Notes: generated by a model not told the origin, from the letters alone. A stretch of DNA of 64,000 nt from Butyrivibrio proteoclasticus B316 (GCF_000145035.1 NC_014387.1:1540001-1604000), one strand, 5' to 3'; numbered from the stretch's first letter, positions 8,956 to 18,444 are shown. Numbers and translations are program-made.

Positions 8956-10725
8956 GTGACTGCTACAGAAGGCTTTGATATAAAAACAATAAAATGTGCG
9001 ATAGCATCCTTTTTTGGATGCTGGGCACTTCAGCAAATAATTGGGATTACCGTTAGAAACCCTCTGACGGTAGTCTTTTTTGTGTTGTTATTTAGCGCAG
9101 CATTACTTCAGGATAAGCAGAAGATTGGAGGAACCATTATTTCTGCTGCTTTATCTGCTGTGCTGACTTTTCTTTTGAGAAATAGAATTGTAGAAGGTTT
9201 TGATAGCAGAATATTTAAGCTCATTAGCTTTTTTATTGTTTTTGTAGGAATGACCTGTGTCTTTTATATAGTAATAGGTTTTTCGATATCTTTTTTCCGT
9301 GCAAGACAAGGAATGTCTGTCAGAGAAAAAGTCAGGAAACTTTTTATTAATACAAGACCGGCTTTTGCAGGTGTAAAAGCAGTTTTGGGTATTGCTCTGA
9401 TATGCTTTTTATGTTGGCTGCCCTATTTTTTGTATGAGTACCCCGGAATTATGACAGCAGATTCTCTTGTTCAGTATGCCGAATTTGCAGGGGATGAGCC
9501 ACTGTCTAATCATCATCCTATAGTTCATACGCTTTTGATTAAAATGTTTGTTGATATAGCAAATCTTTTTAATGCAGACCATCAGACCGGAATAGCACTA
9601 TATACTGTTTTTCAGATGCTGTTTATGACGATTTGCTGTGGCGTTTTGGTAAGCCATATAAGATCCAGAAAGCTACAGGTGATTTCGGTTCTCTTTTATG
9701 CTCTGGTGCCTTTTAATGGTGTTTTTGTTGTAACTGTCTGGAAGGATATTATCTTTGCAGGTATAACAATGCTGTTGTTATGCTGTGTAATAGACTTAAG
9801 GAATTATTATGAGAGCAATCTGCAATCTAATACGTGTATAAATGCTCTTTGGGCATCATTTACTATTCTTGGTATTATGTTTGCACTTTTTAGATCAAAT
9901 GCCTGGTACGCCTTTCTGGTTTGGACCCCATTTATGGTAATTGCTCTGAGAAAAGATATACTTAGAGCAATATGTGCTTCTTTGATAGTGATCATATCAG
10001 TTCTTGTTGTAAAAGGTCCGGTTATGAACAGAGCTGGAGTAGCAAAGCCCGACCTGGTGGAGTCACTTGCTGTTCCAATCCAGCAGACTGCAAGATTTCT
10101 GGTTGATGATGTATTTGTTGAAGATAGTGACATGAAACTAATAAACAAGGTAATTGATACAACCTATATCAAGGAATTATATGCTCCTGATTTTGCAGAT
10201 AATATTAAAGAGCTGGTCCGCGCCGGACATCCTGAAGAAATTGAGAATAATAAGTCTGAATACTTCAAAATGTATCTTAGAATGAATGCCGGCAACCCGG
10301 CCGTAGCACTTAAAGCCTGGTACGATCTGGATGGAGGCTATATTAACCCAAACACATCGTATACGGTTGGAGATATGGACGGCATCATGGGAAATGACTT
10401 TGGCCTTTTCTGGGACCCTAAGATTGGAGGCAGATTTGTAGTCAAGGCTAAAGAAATATCCCTTAAGCTTGGGGATTTTGTTCCGCTTTACGGATTACTG
10501 TGGAGTATTGGTACATATACCTGGATTTTGGTCATTTCAATAGTAATATGTATATTCAGGAAAAAACACATTCTCTGCAAAATGCTGCTTCTTTTGCAGA
10601 TAGGAACCCTTGTTATAGCAGCTCCTGTTGTTGACTTCAGGTATGGTTATTCAATTGTTATGACTATGCCTCTGTGGCTATTATATTATTGGGGGATAGA
10701 AACCGAGTATGGATCAACTAATTGA
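8956..10725 (+). CDS. Polytopic membrane protein, DUF6020-like
   Basis: A 589-residue integral membrane protein with about ten or more hydrophobic segments. It resembles the DUF6020 family of large Gram-positive membrane proteins. The characteristic segment lies after the fourth helix at about residues 160-190: YEYPGIMTADSLVQYAEF then NHHPIVHT. Conserved Asp and His residues in an extracytoplasmic loop recall GT-C glycosyltransferases, but that is inference and no substrate can be named. The start is GTG, four bases after the lysA stop, with GAGAGGAAC upstream. Its end overlaps the next gene by 17 bases, giving a lysA-membrane protein-recombinase transcription unit. Confidence 0.75.
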   Translation: MTATEGFDIKTIKCAIASFFGCWALQQIIGITVRNPLTVVFFVLLFSAALLQDKQKIGGTIISAALSAVLTFLLRNRIVEGFDSRIFKLISFFIVFVGMTCVFYIVIGFSISFFRARQGMSVREKVRKLFINTRPAFAGVKAVLGIALICFLCWLPYFLYEYPGIMTADSLVQYAEFAGDEPLSNHHPIVHTLLIKMFVDIANLFNADHQTGIALYTVFQMLFMTICCGVLVSHIRSRKLQVISVLFYALVPFNGVFVVTVWKDIIFAGITMLLLCCVIDLRNYYESNLQSNTCINALWASFTILGIMFALFRSNAWYAFLVWTPFMVIALRKDILRAICASLIVIISVLVVKGPVMNRAGVAKPDLVESLAVPIQQTARFLVDDVFVEDSDMKLINKVIDTTYIKELYAPDFADNIKELVRAGHPEEIENNKSEYFKMYLRMNAGNPAVALKAWYDLDGGYINPNTSYTVGDMDGIMGNDFGLFWDPKIGGRFVVKAKEISLKLGDFVPLYGLLWSIGTYTWILVISIVICIFRKKHILCKMLLLLQIGTLVIAAPVVDFRYGYSIVMTMPLWLLYYWGIETEYGSTN

Positions 10726-11587
10726 CGCTTTTTGTTTATATCTTGAGACTGTCAAAAAGGCCTCTGCTAACACGATTTCATCTTACAGAAGAGATCTGAA
10801 TCGTATGGCCAGTCACATGAGCAATAGAGGCATTACTTCCATAGCTGATATTACAGATGACAGACTACACGGATATATCAGTTCAATGCAGGAAGAGCAT
10901 TGTGCGGGTAGTTCAATAATCAGAAGTGTGTCATCCATCAGAGCTTTTTTTAGATACCTTCTTGAAAATGGAAATATACAGGATAATCCTGCTGAGAATA
11001 TCAGAACTCCCAAGGCTGCCAGGAGTGCGCCAAGGATCATGACATCTTATGAAATCGAAGCACTTTTGTCTCAGACCTTTCCTAATGATGCTCTAGGTAA
11101 AAGAGATAAAGCTATTCTGGAACTTATGTATGCGACAGGCTTACGTACAACAGAACTTGTAGAACTTGAACTTGAGAACATTGATATGAGTCTTAACTGC
11201 ATAAGATTGGGAGAGAACAGAGTTATTCCTTATGGTAAAAAAGCTAAAGAGGCACTAAATGAGTATCTGCTTTTTGCAAGGGATGAAATTCTTTCTGATA
11301 ACAGTGCCTCTTTACAAAAAGTATTTGTAAATTACATGGGCAATCCTATGTCCAGGCAGGGCTTATGGAAACTGATTAAAACTTATGTGAAAAGAGCCGG
11401 GATAGATGCAGATATTACTCCTTATTCACTAAGGCATTCTTTTACAATGCATCTTATCGAGAGCGGAGCGGATATAAACGCTGTTCAGGATATGATGGGA
11501 CTTAGCGGTCTTTCGGCGCTATCTCAGTACCGAAAGGCCAAAGGGAAAAATAAAGACCCTTATGAATGGGCCAGAATCAGAAACTGA
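10709..11587 (+). CDS. XerD-like tyrosine recombinase, apparently catalytically degenerate
   Basis: A 292-residue two-domain protein with an N-terminal SAM-like core-binding domain (about 1-95) and a tyrosine recombinase catalytic domain (about 108-280). The Xer-style R146 (ATGLRTTEL), a Lys in YGKKAK (177), R242 (SLRHSF) and Y274 are present. However, the His normally three residues before the second Arg is Y239, and the His of the LGH motif is L265 (MMGLSGLS). Two of the six catalytic positions are thus altered. Streptococcal XerD-like proteins are a known precedent for degenerate Xer homologues. It overlaps the preceding membrane protein gene, and there are no att sites or other mobile genes, so it is not a phage integrase. 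Confidence 0.85.
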   Translation: MDQLIDAFCLYLETVKKASANTISSYRRDLNRMASHMSNRGITSIADITDDRLHGYISSMQEEHCAGSSIIRSVSSIRAFFRYLLENGNIQDNPAENIRTPKAARSAPRIMTSYEIEALLSQTFPNDALGKRDKAILELMYATGLRTTELVELELENIDMSLNCIRLGENRVIPYGKKAKEALNEYLLFARDEILSDNSASLQKVFVNYMGNPMSRQGLWKLIKTYVKRAGIDADITPYSLRHSFTMHLIESGADINAVQDMMGLSGLSALSQYRKAKGKNKDPYEWARIRN

Positions 11588-11620
11588 TAAGAATAATATG
11601 AAAATCTCATTGAATATAAA

Positions 11621-11656
11621 AGGCGATGATTACTAAAAAAGTAGTCATCGCCTATA
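11621..11656. terminator. Bidirectional terminator between the convergent genes
   Basis: A 14-bp stem, AGGCGATGATTACT with AGTAGTCATCGCCT (one G-T pair), closed by an A-rich loop. It sits between the plus-strand recombinase gene and minus-strand aroF and probably serves both. The flanks are AT-rich on both sides. Confidence 0.8.
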
Positions 11657-11665
11657 TTATCATTA

Positions 11666-12694
11666 TTATACGAGTTCAGCCATTTCAAGGATCAGCTTTT
11701 CTGTATCATCCCAGCCAAGGCAAGGATCTGTAATGGATTTACCATATACGCCTTCTCCGATTTTCTGGCTGCCTTCCTCAAGGTAGCTTTCTATCATTAC
11801 ACCCTTAACAAGTGATCTGATATCAGGATTGAGACTTCTGGAATGAAGAACCTCTTTGGCTATACGAATCTGCTCCATGAATTTCTTGTTGGAGTTATTG
11901 TGGTTACAGTCAATTATTGCAGCAGGATTGATGATTTCTCTCTGATTGTACAGCTGAAGTAAAAGAGAGAGGTCTTCATAGTGGTAGTTAGGAATTGACT
12001 GACCATGCTTGTTGCTGGAACCGCGAAGAACACAGTGAGCAAGAGGATTGCCGTTTGTCTTAACTTCGTAGCCTCTGTATACAAAACAATGCTCCTGCTG
12101 AGCAGCATAAACTGAATTGAGCATAACAGAGAGAGTACCACTTGTAGGATTTTTCATACCGGCCGGAACATCGAAACCACTTGCGGTCATACGATGAGCC
12201 TGATCTTCCACAGATCTTGCACCGATAGCCACATAAGATAAAATATCTGCAACATATCCCCAATTCTCAGGATAAAGCATTTCATCAGCAGCAGTAAGAC
12301 CGGATTCCTCTATTGCCTTGAGCTGCATGTGACGCATGGCGATGAGACCGGCATGGAAATCTGTCTTGCCCTCAGGATCAGGCTGAGAAGTGATGCCCTT
12401 ATAGCCTTCGCCTGTCGTACGAGGTTTATTGGTATAAATACGAGGAATAAGGATGAGCTTGTCCTTAACCTTCTCGTTAACTTTTCCAAGACGTGTAACA
12501 TATTCGCAAACAGAATCTTCGTTATCAGCTGAGCATGGACCGATGATAACGAGAAATTTATCACTTTTTCCGGTGAAAACATCGGAAATCATTTTGTCTC
12601 TTTCAGCCTTGACAGCTGCAAGCTCCTTGGTAAGCGGAAATCTGTCCCTTATCTCATCGGGAGTAGGGAGCTTTTGTATATATTCAAAAGACAT
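11666..12694 (-). CDS. aroF: 3-deoxy-7-phosphoheptulonate (DAHP) synthase, class I
   Basis: Condenses phosphoenolpyruvate with erythrose 4-phosphate, the first step of aromatic amino acid biosynthesis. The 342-residue protein matches the AroF/G/H (type I alpha) family. It has GPCSADN (metal-binding Cys), PRIYTNKPRTTGEGYKG for PEP binding, GMKNPTSG, and VLRGSSNKHG and DCNHNNSNK with a metal His. AGGAGGATG lies before the ATG. A promoter-like sequence lies between this gene and the methyltransferase gene upstream on the same strand. No leader peptide or T-box is visible, so feedback control by an aromatic amino acid is inferred from the family only. Confidence 0.96.
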   Translation of the reverse strand: MSFEYIQKLPTPDEIRDRFPLTKELAAVKAERDKMISDVFTGKSDKFLVIIGPCSADNEDSVCEYVTRLGKVNEKVKDKLILIPRIYTNKPRTTGEGYKGITSQPDPEGKTDFHAGLIAMRHMQLKAIEESGLTAADEMLYPENWGYVADILSYVAIGARSVEDQAHRMTASGFDVPAGMKNPTSGTLSVMLNSVYAAQQEHCFVYRGYEVKTNGNPLAHCVLRGSSNKHGQSIPNYHYEDLSLLLQLYNQREIINPAAIIDCNHNNSNKKFMEQIRIAKEVLHSRSLNPDIRSLVKGVMIESYLEEGSQKIGEGVYGKSITDPCLGWDDTEKLILEMAELV

Positions 12695-12728
12695 TTATAT
12701 CATCCTCCTAAAACAAAAATCTTATGCC

Positions 12729-12757
12729 ACTATAACACTTTAAACTGTAAAAGTAAA
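12729..12757 (-). promoter_or_regulatory. Predicted promoter for aroF
   Basis: On the minus strand, TTTACT, a 17-base spacer, then TATAGT. This sits about 35 bases before the aroF start and directly after the stop codon of the upstream methyltransferase gene. Confidence 0.5.
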
Positions 12758-14686
12758 CTACCTTTCAGTTATTATTTTTTCGTCAGCAGCATTTAAATTA
12801 TATAGTTTGTTAACGTAATTATCTAGTCTTTTTATAATATATTTGTCGGAATCTGCGCAGTTTTCTGGCAGGCTTGACAGCTTAGCAGCAAGTTCTGAAA
12901 TTTCTTTCATGACTTCGGGTGCACATACAGGTATAGGGAGCTTTTCCAGAACTGATCGCAGCACTTTCATATTCTTGCAAATATGCCTGTAATAGAAGCT
13001 GACTGCGGATGAATTCAGAACTGCCATAATATATGCATTATCATATCCCTGAACATGAGGGATTATGATATTTGCACTGTTTAGTGACAATAATCCCTTA
13101 TCATCAAGGGCAACTATTGGTTCTCCTGCTATAAAGCGGTAGAAGAGCTTATTTGGAGCTCTGTAGTAGCTTTCCGGAGCTACTTGTTGGTATTTTTCCG
13201 GTGCAAATACTGTATAGGCATGACCGGAAGTAATCCTGTATTTAGTTATATCTTTTCCCTTTATGATAGGCTCTGAACCTTTAACAGCAGTTTCGAAAAC
13301 TACATTAGAATTGCCTCCGGTTACGATTCCAAGGGCAAAGTCGGCATTACCCTCAAGATAAAAATGTGGGACAGAGGTCATCTTGGTTAAAATACTGTAT
13401 TCATCGTTATCTGCAAGGATATTGAAATTGTCAGAACCTATTCTGGTCTTGGGAACGTTAAAGCTTTTGACAAGACTTAAGCTTCTGCAGATTTTGCTCT
13501 CTTTTTTGTAAAAAGAGGATTTAATACTGTTTGAAGTACTGATCCTGCTGATCCGCATAATAACTGAAGGACACTGAACTTTATCGAAAACTTCTCCAAG
13601 ATAGCTTATGCTGACAACATTTGCATTATCTGTGATGAATTTACGAATGCCAAGGTGATAATCTGAACCAAGTATTGTTTCAGGAAGGAGAAACGTAACT
13701 TCATCACTTTCCTTAAGAGACTTTTCTATAAAAAGAGAAAAGGATTCAGGCTTACCGGTTCCGCTAAAGGATGAAAAGGTATGTCTTATAAGAGCAGTGC
13801 TGTCCTTGGAAAAAGCATATCCCCAGGGAGGATTGCCCAGTGTGACATTATAGTACCCGTTAGCGGGAGAAAAGAGAAAATCCCTGCACACTATATTATT
13901 TGTAAGAACTTCAAGCTCGGACCAGGAAGTGATGTGATATTTAATTGCTATGTTGATCCGGCATAAGATTACAGCTGTCTTATCAATGTCTGCACCATGA
14001 ATATTGGCTAGAGGAATGTTATCCGGGAGACGCAGAAGGAAATTTCCGGTTCCACATGCAGGGTCAATATATGACTTTGATGCGTAATCTGTAGTAGCTT
14101 TGCTTGAGAAAGCTTCATTTATAAGCTCATCCACAACAAAAAAAGGAGTGTAATAGGCTCCGGTAGACTTCTTGGCCTGAAGACCTCGAAGTGAAAGATA
14201 CAGCATGCCAAGAGTATCCTCAGAATCAACTAATAGCAGAGGGTATTCGGAAGCTAGATCGCAAGGGGTATCAGTGCTGGTTACATTAAGATCTTGTGTC
14301 AAAGAATCAGAAAGTTCTCTATTAATACCGGCAAGCTCCATAAGAATTCCGGCATAGTAATAAAGAAGGCTGTCAATAGGATAATTTGAGATTTCCTTGT
14401 CACAAATCAGCGCCTTGATTGTTTTATAGTTAGGAGATGAATTACTGATGTAGGATTTGGGAATAAAGTTCGAAGAAAGTCTTGATTTATTGCGCCTCTG
14501 ACGCAACAAATCAGAAGAATCAAGAGCAAGGCTGATTCTTTCTACCTCGCTTTTGGATACCCAAAAAGAAGCACCAAACTTGACGGCGCTTAGTTTACCG
14601 AGTTTTATCCAGTTTTTGACGGTAGCGGGGCTGATCCCAAGTATTTCAGAGACCTCGGATACCGATAAATGCTCACTTTTTTCCAT
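12758..14686 (-). CDS. Orphan DNA adenine methyltransferase (Eco57I/TaqI-like) with N-terminal helix-turn-helix
   Basis: A 642-residue protein. Residues 1-50 are a MerR/excisionase-type DNA-binding domain (LSVSEVSEILGISPATVKNW). Residues about 150-400 are a class I SAM-dependent N6-adenine methyltransferase. Motif X is TGAYYTP at 175-181, the SAM-binding motif I is DPACGTG at 208-214, and the catalytic motif IV is NPPW at 285-288. The C-terminal third resembles a TaqI-like target recognition domain (IIKGKDITKY, LLSLNSANIII). No nuclease domain or neighbouring restriction gene is visible, so it looks like an orphan epigenetic methyltransferase. The start at 14686 is chosen because a longer frame to 14941 would add a Phe-rich stretch with no motif ahead of the HTH. 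It is divergent from the beta-propeller gene. Confidence 0.85.
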   Translation of the reverse strand: MEKSEHLSVSEVSEILGISPATVKNWIKLGKLSAVKFGASFWVSKSEVERISLALDSSDLLRQRRNKSRLSSNFIPKSYISNSSPNYKTIKALICDKEISNYPIDSLLYYYAGILMELAGINRELSDSLTQDLNVTSTDTPCDLASEYPLLLVDSEDTLGMLYLSLRGLQAKKSTGAYYTPFFVVDELINEAFSSKATTDYASKSYIDPACGTGNFLLRLPDNIPLANIHGADIDKTAVILCRINIAIKYHITSWSELEVLTNNIVCRDFLFSPANGYYNVTLGNPPWGYAFSKDSTALIRHTFSSFSGTGKPESFSLFIEKSLKESDEVTFLLPETILGSDYHLGIRKFITDNANVVSISYLGEVFDKVQCPSVIMRISRISTSNSIKSSFYKKESKICRSLSLVKSFNVPKTRIGSDNFNILADNDEYSILTKMTSVPHFYLEGNADFALGIVTGGNSNVVFETAVKGSEPIIKGKDITKYRITSGHAYTVFAPEKYQQVAPESYYRAPNKLFYRFIAGEPIVALDDKGLLSLNSANIIIPHVQGYDNAYIMAVLNSSAVSFYYRHICKNMKVLRSVLEKLPIPVCAPEVMKEISELAAKLSSLPENCADSDKYIIKRLDNYVNKLYNLNAADEKIITER

Positions 14687-14777
14687 AATCAATATTATCC
14701 AAAAATGCGGACTAAAAGTAAAGCAATATTTGGGACAATGTGATATCATGGGGAGTGCTGTAAAGGCGGAGGAAGGC

Positions 14778-16247
14778 ATGAAAAAGAAAAAATCGAATAC
14801 GAAATATATATTTTTAACACTAATCTTAATATTACTCTTTTTTATTTGCGGACTGGCGGCAAACGATGTTATAAGTGTCAAAAAATATGCGAAAAAAGAA
14901 ATGACTGTAATAAAAAAAGCGGAGCACACAGATGTAGACAAGCCCAGAATATTTGAGATGGACGATATTCTTTATAGTGAGAATGGCGATATATATGAGG
15001 GCTTTAAGGATGCACCCGGTTACTCGCATTACTGTTCTAAATTTGACGGAACAGGAATGGCGGTTACCGCAGATAATAAAGTCTACTATGTTGATGGGAA
15101 GTTGGAACCCCGCTATTTGTCTGAAAGCTCAACAAGCGCTGTCATTAGTAAAAAGGCTGATTTTGTTTTATATAATGATGAAGTGCATGAGGGCTGCGTT
15201 TATGATGCAGCTAACGACCAAAAAATAACTATATGCGAGGATTATTTTACGGTATACGATAGCGCTATTTCATCAAATGGACGATATGTAGCCTTTTATG
15301 AAAGAGAGTCTGGAACAATCATCCGTGATGTACAAAACCCTGAGTCTTTCACAACAGTCAGTAAGAAGGACCTTGATGCAATCGCTGTTTCTCCTGATGG
15401 TAAGAGAGCATTTTTTAAAAATTATGATGACGAGACATATTTTGCCTATTCCTACCATGATGGTGAATTGTTTGAGATAGCAAGAGGCAATCATTTTGAC
15501 TTTTTCGTAAATGATGAGTGCACAGAAGCATTTGTTTCTGACATTTACAGTACATATTTTTATAGTACGGATATGGAAACAGGGGTAAAGATACTGGATG
15601 ATGATCTGTTTGAAGTTAGTTGCCAAAAAGGCCCCTATGGAATTGTAGGCAAGCATTCCAGCAATATGATCGCAGATGTAGAATCGTTTAAGGGCTGCAT
15701 CTTGGAGACAATATCCAAGGATTATTATTTTGACTCTCCATATAAGAGCCTTATCTTACTTGAACAATACAGTTCAAATGAGCTTCTGGGATTTGACAAC
15801 GGAACTGTATACAGACTATATAGAGATTCTGACTCTGATCTTTGCATTGAGACTATGGAAAATGGCCATTTAAATAGTAATAAAATCGAAGGCATTGATC
15901 CTTTTGTTAGATCATATACGACTTGTGATGATCTAAGCAAAATATATTATGTGGATAGAGATGGTAATCTCTGGTTGTATGAAAACGGAGAGCATAAGCT
16001 TTTACATAGTAGTCCTGATTTGCACAGTAATATTCAATATGACAGCTTTAGTCAAAGACTCTTTTTTATAGAAAAAGAGAGTCTGTATTCTATAGGGGAT
16101 GATCCTGAGGACTGCAGGCTTGAATTTGAAAATGCTGACTATATTTCACATAATTATTACAATTATGAAGACTTTGTTGTATTTTCTTACAAAATGGAAA
16201 AGAGATATGTAAGAGTATTTGGCAATTACATGCTATTTGACAGTTAA
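14778..16247 (+). CDS. Membrane-anchored beta-propeller-like protein, paralogue 1
   Basis: Not recognised as a named family. The 489-residue protein has an N-terminal signal-anchor (about residues 9-28, YIFLTLILILLFFICGLAA). A long extracytoplasmic region follows, built of short beta-rich units such as SSNGRYVAFY, VSPDGKRAFF and VDRDGNLWLY, typical of TolB/WD40-like propellers. The ATG at 14778 follows GGAGGAAGG; upstream in-frame ATGs overlap the divergent methyltransferase gene. The next gene is a clear paralogue with the same anchor-then-propeller layout and the shared motif TDVxxPRxxxxxxILxSE. Its role is unknown, probably surface-located protein or ligand binding. Confidence 0.75.
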   Translation: MKKKKSNTKYIFLTLILILLFFICGLAANDVISVKKYAKKEMTVIKKAEHTDVDKPRIFEMDDILYSENGDIYEGFKDAPGYSHYCSKFDGTGMAVTADNKVYYVDGKLEPRYLSESSTSAVISKKADFVLYNDEVHEGCVYDAANDQKITICEDYFTVYDSAISSNGRYVAFYERESGTIIRDVQNPESFTTVSKKDLDAIAVSPDGKRAFFKNYDDETYFAYSYHDGELFEIARGNHFDFFVNDECTEAFVSDIYSTYFYSTDMETGVKILDDDLFEVSCQKGPYGIVGKHSSNMIADVESFKGCILETISKDYYFDSPYKSLILLEQYSSNELLGFDNGTVYRLYRDSDSDLCIETMENGHLNSNKIEGIDPFVRSYTTCDDLSKIYYVDRDGNLWLYENGEHKLLHSSPDLHSNIQYDSFSQRLFFIEKESLYSIGDDPEDCRLEFENADYISHNYYNYEDFVVFSYKMEKRYVRVFGNYMLFDS

Positions 16248-16261
16248 AGGGGTAGTATAAG

Positions 16262-17752
16262 ATGAACGGGGAATATGAAAAAAGAAGCAGAATGGGGAAG
16301 GTTCTGACTATAGTTTTTATTTTGGCTGTCGCAACATTTTTATGTACAACTATAGAAAATAATAAGAAAAAGTCAAATGATGAGAAGAACAGTTACGGTG
16401 TAGTTAAGAATGCACAGGTGACAGACGTAAGAGAGCCAAGATTATATATGTATAACAAGATTCTGGTAAGTGAAAGTGGTGCTACTTCCGATTTTTTTAC
16501 AGAATTTAGAGATGTAAAAATAAGCTTTTCCTATGACCATAAAAGGGCTGCTGTTACTGCCGATGATGAATTATTCTATGTAGATGGACAATTGATTCCG
16601 CTTGCGTTATGTAATATGGTTAAAGACTATGGGCAAATCAGCAAGGATGGCGGATATATCCTGTATTGGAATGTTAGCTGGAATTCAGTAATAGTATATG
16701 ATATTGACAGAAATGAAGATATAAAAGTTGCGCATGGAATGAACCAGGAGTCCAAATACGCTATTTCATCAAATGGTAAATACGTTACACTTTTTTGCGA
16801 TAATAAAACCCGTATTATTCCATGTGGACAGAGGGCTGTAACAACACCTGTTTCTGATGATAAGCTGATTCCTATTGCTGTTTCTGATGATGGAGAGAGA
16901 GCTTTTTACTACACAACCTATAAAAGACTTGATAAGACCTGGGTTTACAGTTTTCATGATGGACAATTGACAGAAATAGCAGAGCTTGATGGGGCAAATC
17001 GCTGGACATTTGTTGTAAATGAAGATTGCACTGATATTTATATGAATGGCAGTGTGCTTTGGTATTACAATACCAGAAAAGATAAGCTTAGAAGGATTCT
17101 GGGGCAAAGGGCAAATGAAGTTTATTTCTCAAAAGAAGTGTCGCAGGTTTTTGATGGCCATGACAGAGTGCGGATAGTTGACTTGCCTACTTTGGAGGGA
17201 TGTTTAATAGATGCTTATCGCGGGAATTTCTGGTTCTATGATGCCGGAAAAGATGCTATCCGGGTTTCTGAGGATGATGAAAAATGTGAAAATTATAGAA
17301 TTAGAGACAAAGAGCTGGAATATCTTACGATAAAAGATGAGTATGTTTATAAAGTGACACTAAGTGGCAATCATAAGATAGAAGAAAAAATCGTTGAATT
17401 AGAGTACAAGGCTCGAAATGTAATCGCCAATGGTGATTTTTCTGCTATTTGGTTTATAGATACAGACAATTGTCTGCACAAATACCAGAACGGCCATATG
17501 TATGATTTTGGTGATACAGGCCATGACGATGCAATACTTAAGTATGTATCCTGTGAAAAGAAGTTGTATTATATAAAAAATGGATCTGTATTGGCCTTGG
17601 ATGAGCTTACAGATGAGAAGACAATCGTTGCAGAGAGGTGTCGTACCAGAAATGATTTAAGCTCCGATTATGGAAATTTTGTGGGTTATACTGATTTTTC
17701 AGGCCGCAAGGTTATTGTGATATTCGGCAACATTATTCTGGGAGATGAGTAG
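16262..17752 (+). CDS. Membrane-anchored beta-propeller-like protein, paralogue 2
   Basis: A 496-residue tandem paralogue of the preceding protein, starting 14 bases after it. The signal-anchor spans about residues 12-29 (GKVLTIVFILAVATFLC). Matching motifs include TDVREPRLYMYNKILVSE, TADDELFYVDGQL, AISSNGKYVTLF and AVSDDGERAFYY, which align one-for-one with those of paralogue 1, so this is a local duplication followed by divergence. Many repeated strands with aromatic and Asp-Gly turns suggest a beta-propeller outside the membrane. Function is not known. It lies upstream of two cysteine-peptidase-like genes and may act with them at the surface. Confidence 0.75.
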   Translation: MNGEYEKRSRMGKVLTIVFILAVATFLCTTIENNKKKSNDEKNSYGVVKNAQVTDVREPRLYMYNKILVSESGATSDFFTEFRDVKISFSYDHKRAAVTADDELFYVDGQLIPLALCNMVKDYGQISKDGGYILYWNVSWNSVIVYDIDRNEDIKVAHGMNQESKYAISSNGKYVTLFCDNKTRIIPCGQRAVTTPVSDDKLIPIAVSDDGERAFYYTTYKRLDKTWVYSFHDGQLTEIAELDGANRWTFVVNEDCTDIYMNGSVLWYYNTRKDKLRRILGQRANEVYFSKEVSQVFDGHDRVRIVDLPTLEGCLIDAYRGNFWFYDAGKDAIRVSEDDEKCENYRIRDKELEYLTIKDEYVYKVTLSGNHKIEEKIVELEYKARNVIANGDFSAIWFIDTDNCLHKYQNGHMYDFGDTGHDDAILKYVSCEKKLYYIKNGSVLALDELTDEKTIVAERCRTRNDLSSDYGNFVGYTDFSGRKVIVIFGNIILGDE

Positions 17753-17811
17753 TGTATTGACTCATTAACTAAAGATATACGATACAGCACACTAGTGATG
17801 AAAGGGATTTT

Positions 17812-18444
17812 ATGAAAAGAAAACCCTATGGCGGAATAACCAATATATCTAAATATCTGATGGAACAGTATGGGGAGAGAGGCGTCCTTGTCAAAAGAGG
17901 GCGCTCTGTTGTCATGGATCATAAATCCATGGAGGAAATAAGCGGAAGACGAACTAGAAACTGTTCTGTAGTAGCTGTGACAAGGGTTGTAGATTACTAC
18001 CGTAAAAAGCTTAAGATTCCGGGAATTCCTGAAGATATAAGAGAAATATACAGGGATGTAGAAGAAATTGCAGAAAGCTATGGCTATAACGACAAGATTG
18101 GTACTATCCCATTTTTTATCTCAGGTATAGCCAGGGAGTCTTTTGAAAGGTATGGAATAAAGACTAAATGCAAGGGCGTTTATGTCTGGACCTTTGAAGA
18201 TCAGGTGGTAAAAGAGATATCTGAGGGCAGACCGGTGATCATGAACATAGCAAGAGGATACTATAAGGATCACACTGTGGTTGTTGTGGGCTATAGTATA
18301 TGGAGAGTTGGAGATAAGCTTTATCCTATCCTCAGGATCATAGATGGATGGAGAAGCGGATATCGCTATATTGATTATGAGGCATTTGCCAAAGATATAT
18401 CTCAATCCATATTTGGTTCTTTTAACACGATTGTTGTAAAATAG
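17812..18444 (+). CDS. C39-like cysteine peptidase domain protein
   Basis: A 210-residue protein with the layout of a papain-fold C39-like peptidase. C51 is in RNCSVVAVTRVVDYY, H154 in YYKDHTVVVVGY, and D178 in LRIIDGWRSGYRYIDY. This order and spacing fit a Cys-His-Asp triad (inference). There is no signal peptide and no membrane segment, and no ABC transporter domain is attached, so it is not a bacteriocin exporter. A promoter-like TTGACT lies about 50 bases upstream. Its neighbours are two anchored propeller-like proteins and a papain-family protease. Confidence 0.7.
   Translation: MKRKPYGGITNISKYLMEQYGERGVLVKRGRSVVMDHKSMEEISGRRTRNCSVVAVTRVVDYYRKKLKIPGIPEDIREIYRDVEEIAESYGYNDKIGTIPFFISGIARESFERYGIKTKCKGVYVWTFEDQVVKEISEGRPVIMNIARGYYKDHTVVVVGYSIWRVGDKLYPILRIIDGWRSGYRYIDYEAFAKDISQSIFGSFNTIVVK

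Noticed and set aside
10709..11587. Tyrosine recombinase as integrase of a mobile element
   Set aside because: No direct repeats, tRNA target, excisionase or phage genes nearby; it is Xer-like in length and overlaps a housekeeping-type operon.
14687..14941. 85-residue N-terminal extension of the methyltransferase
   Set aside because: It overlaps the start of the divergent propeller gene, is Phe-rich with no motif, and the HTH begins cleanly at the ATG at 14686.
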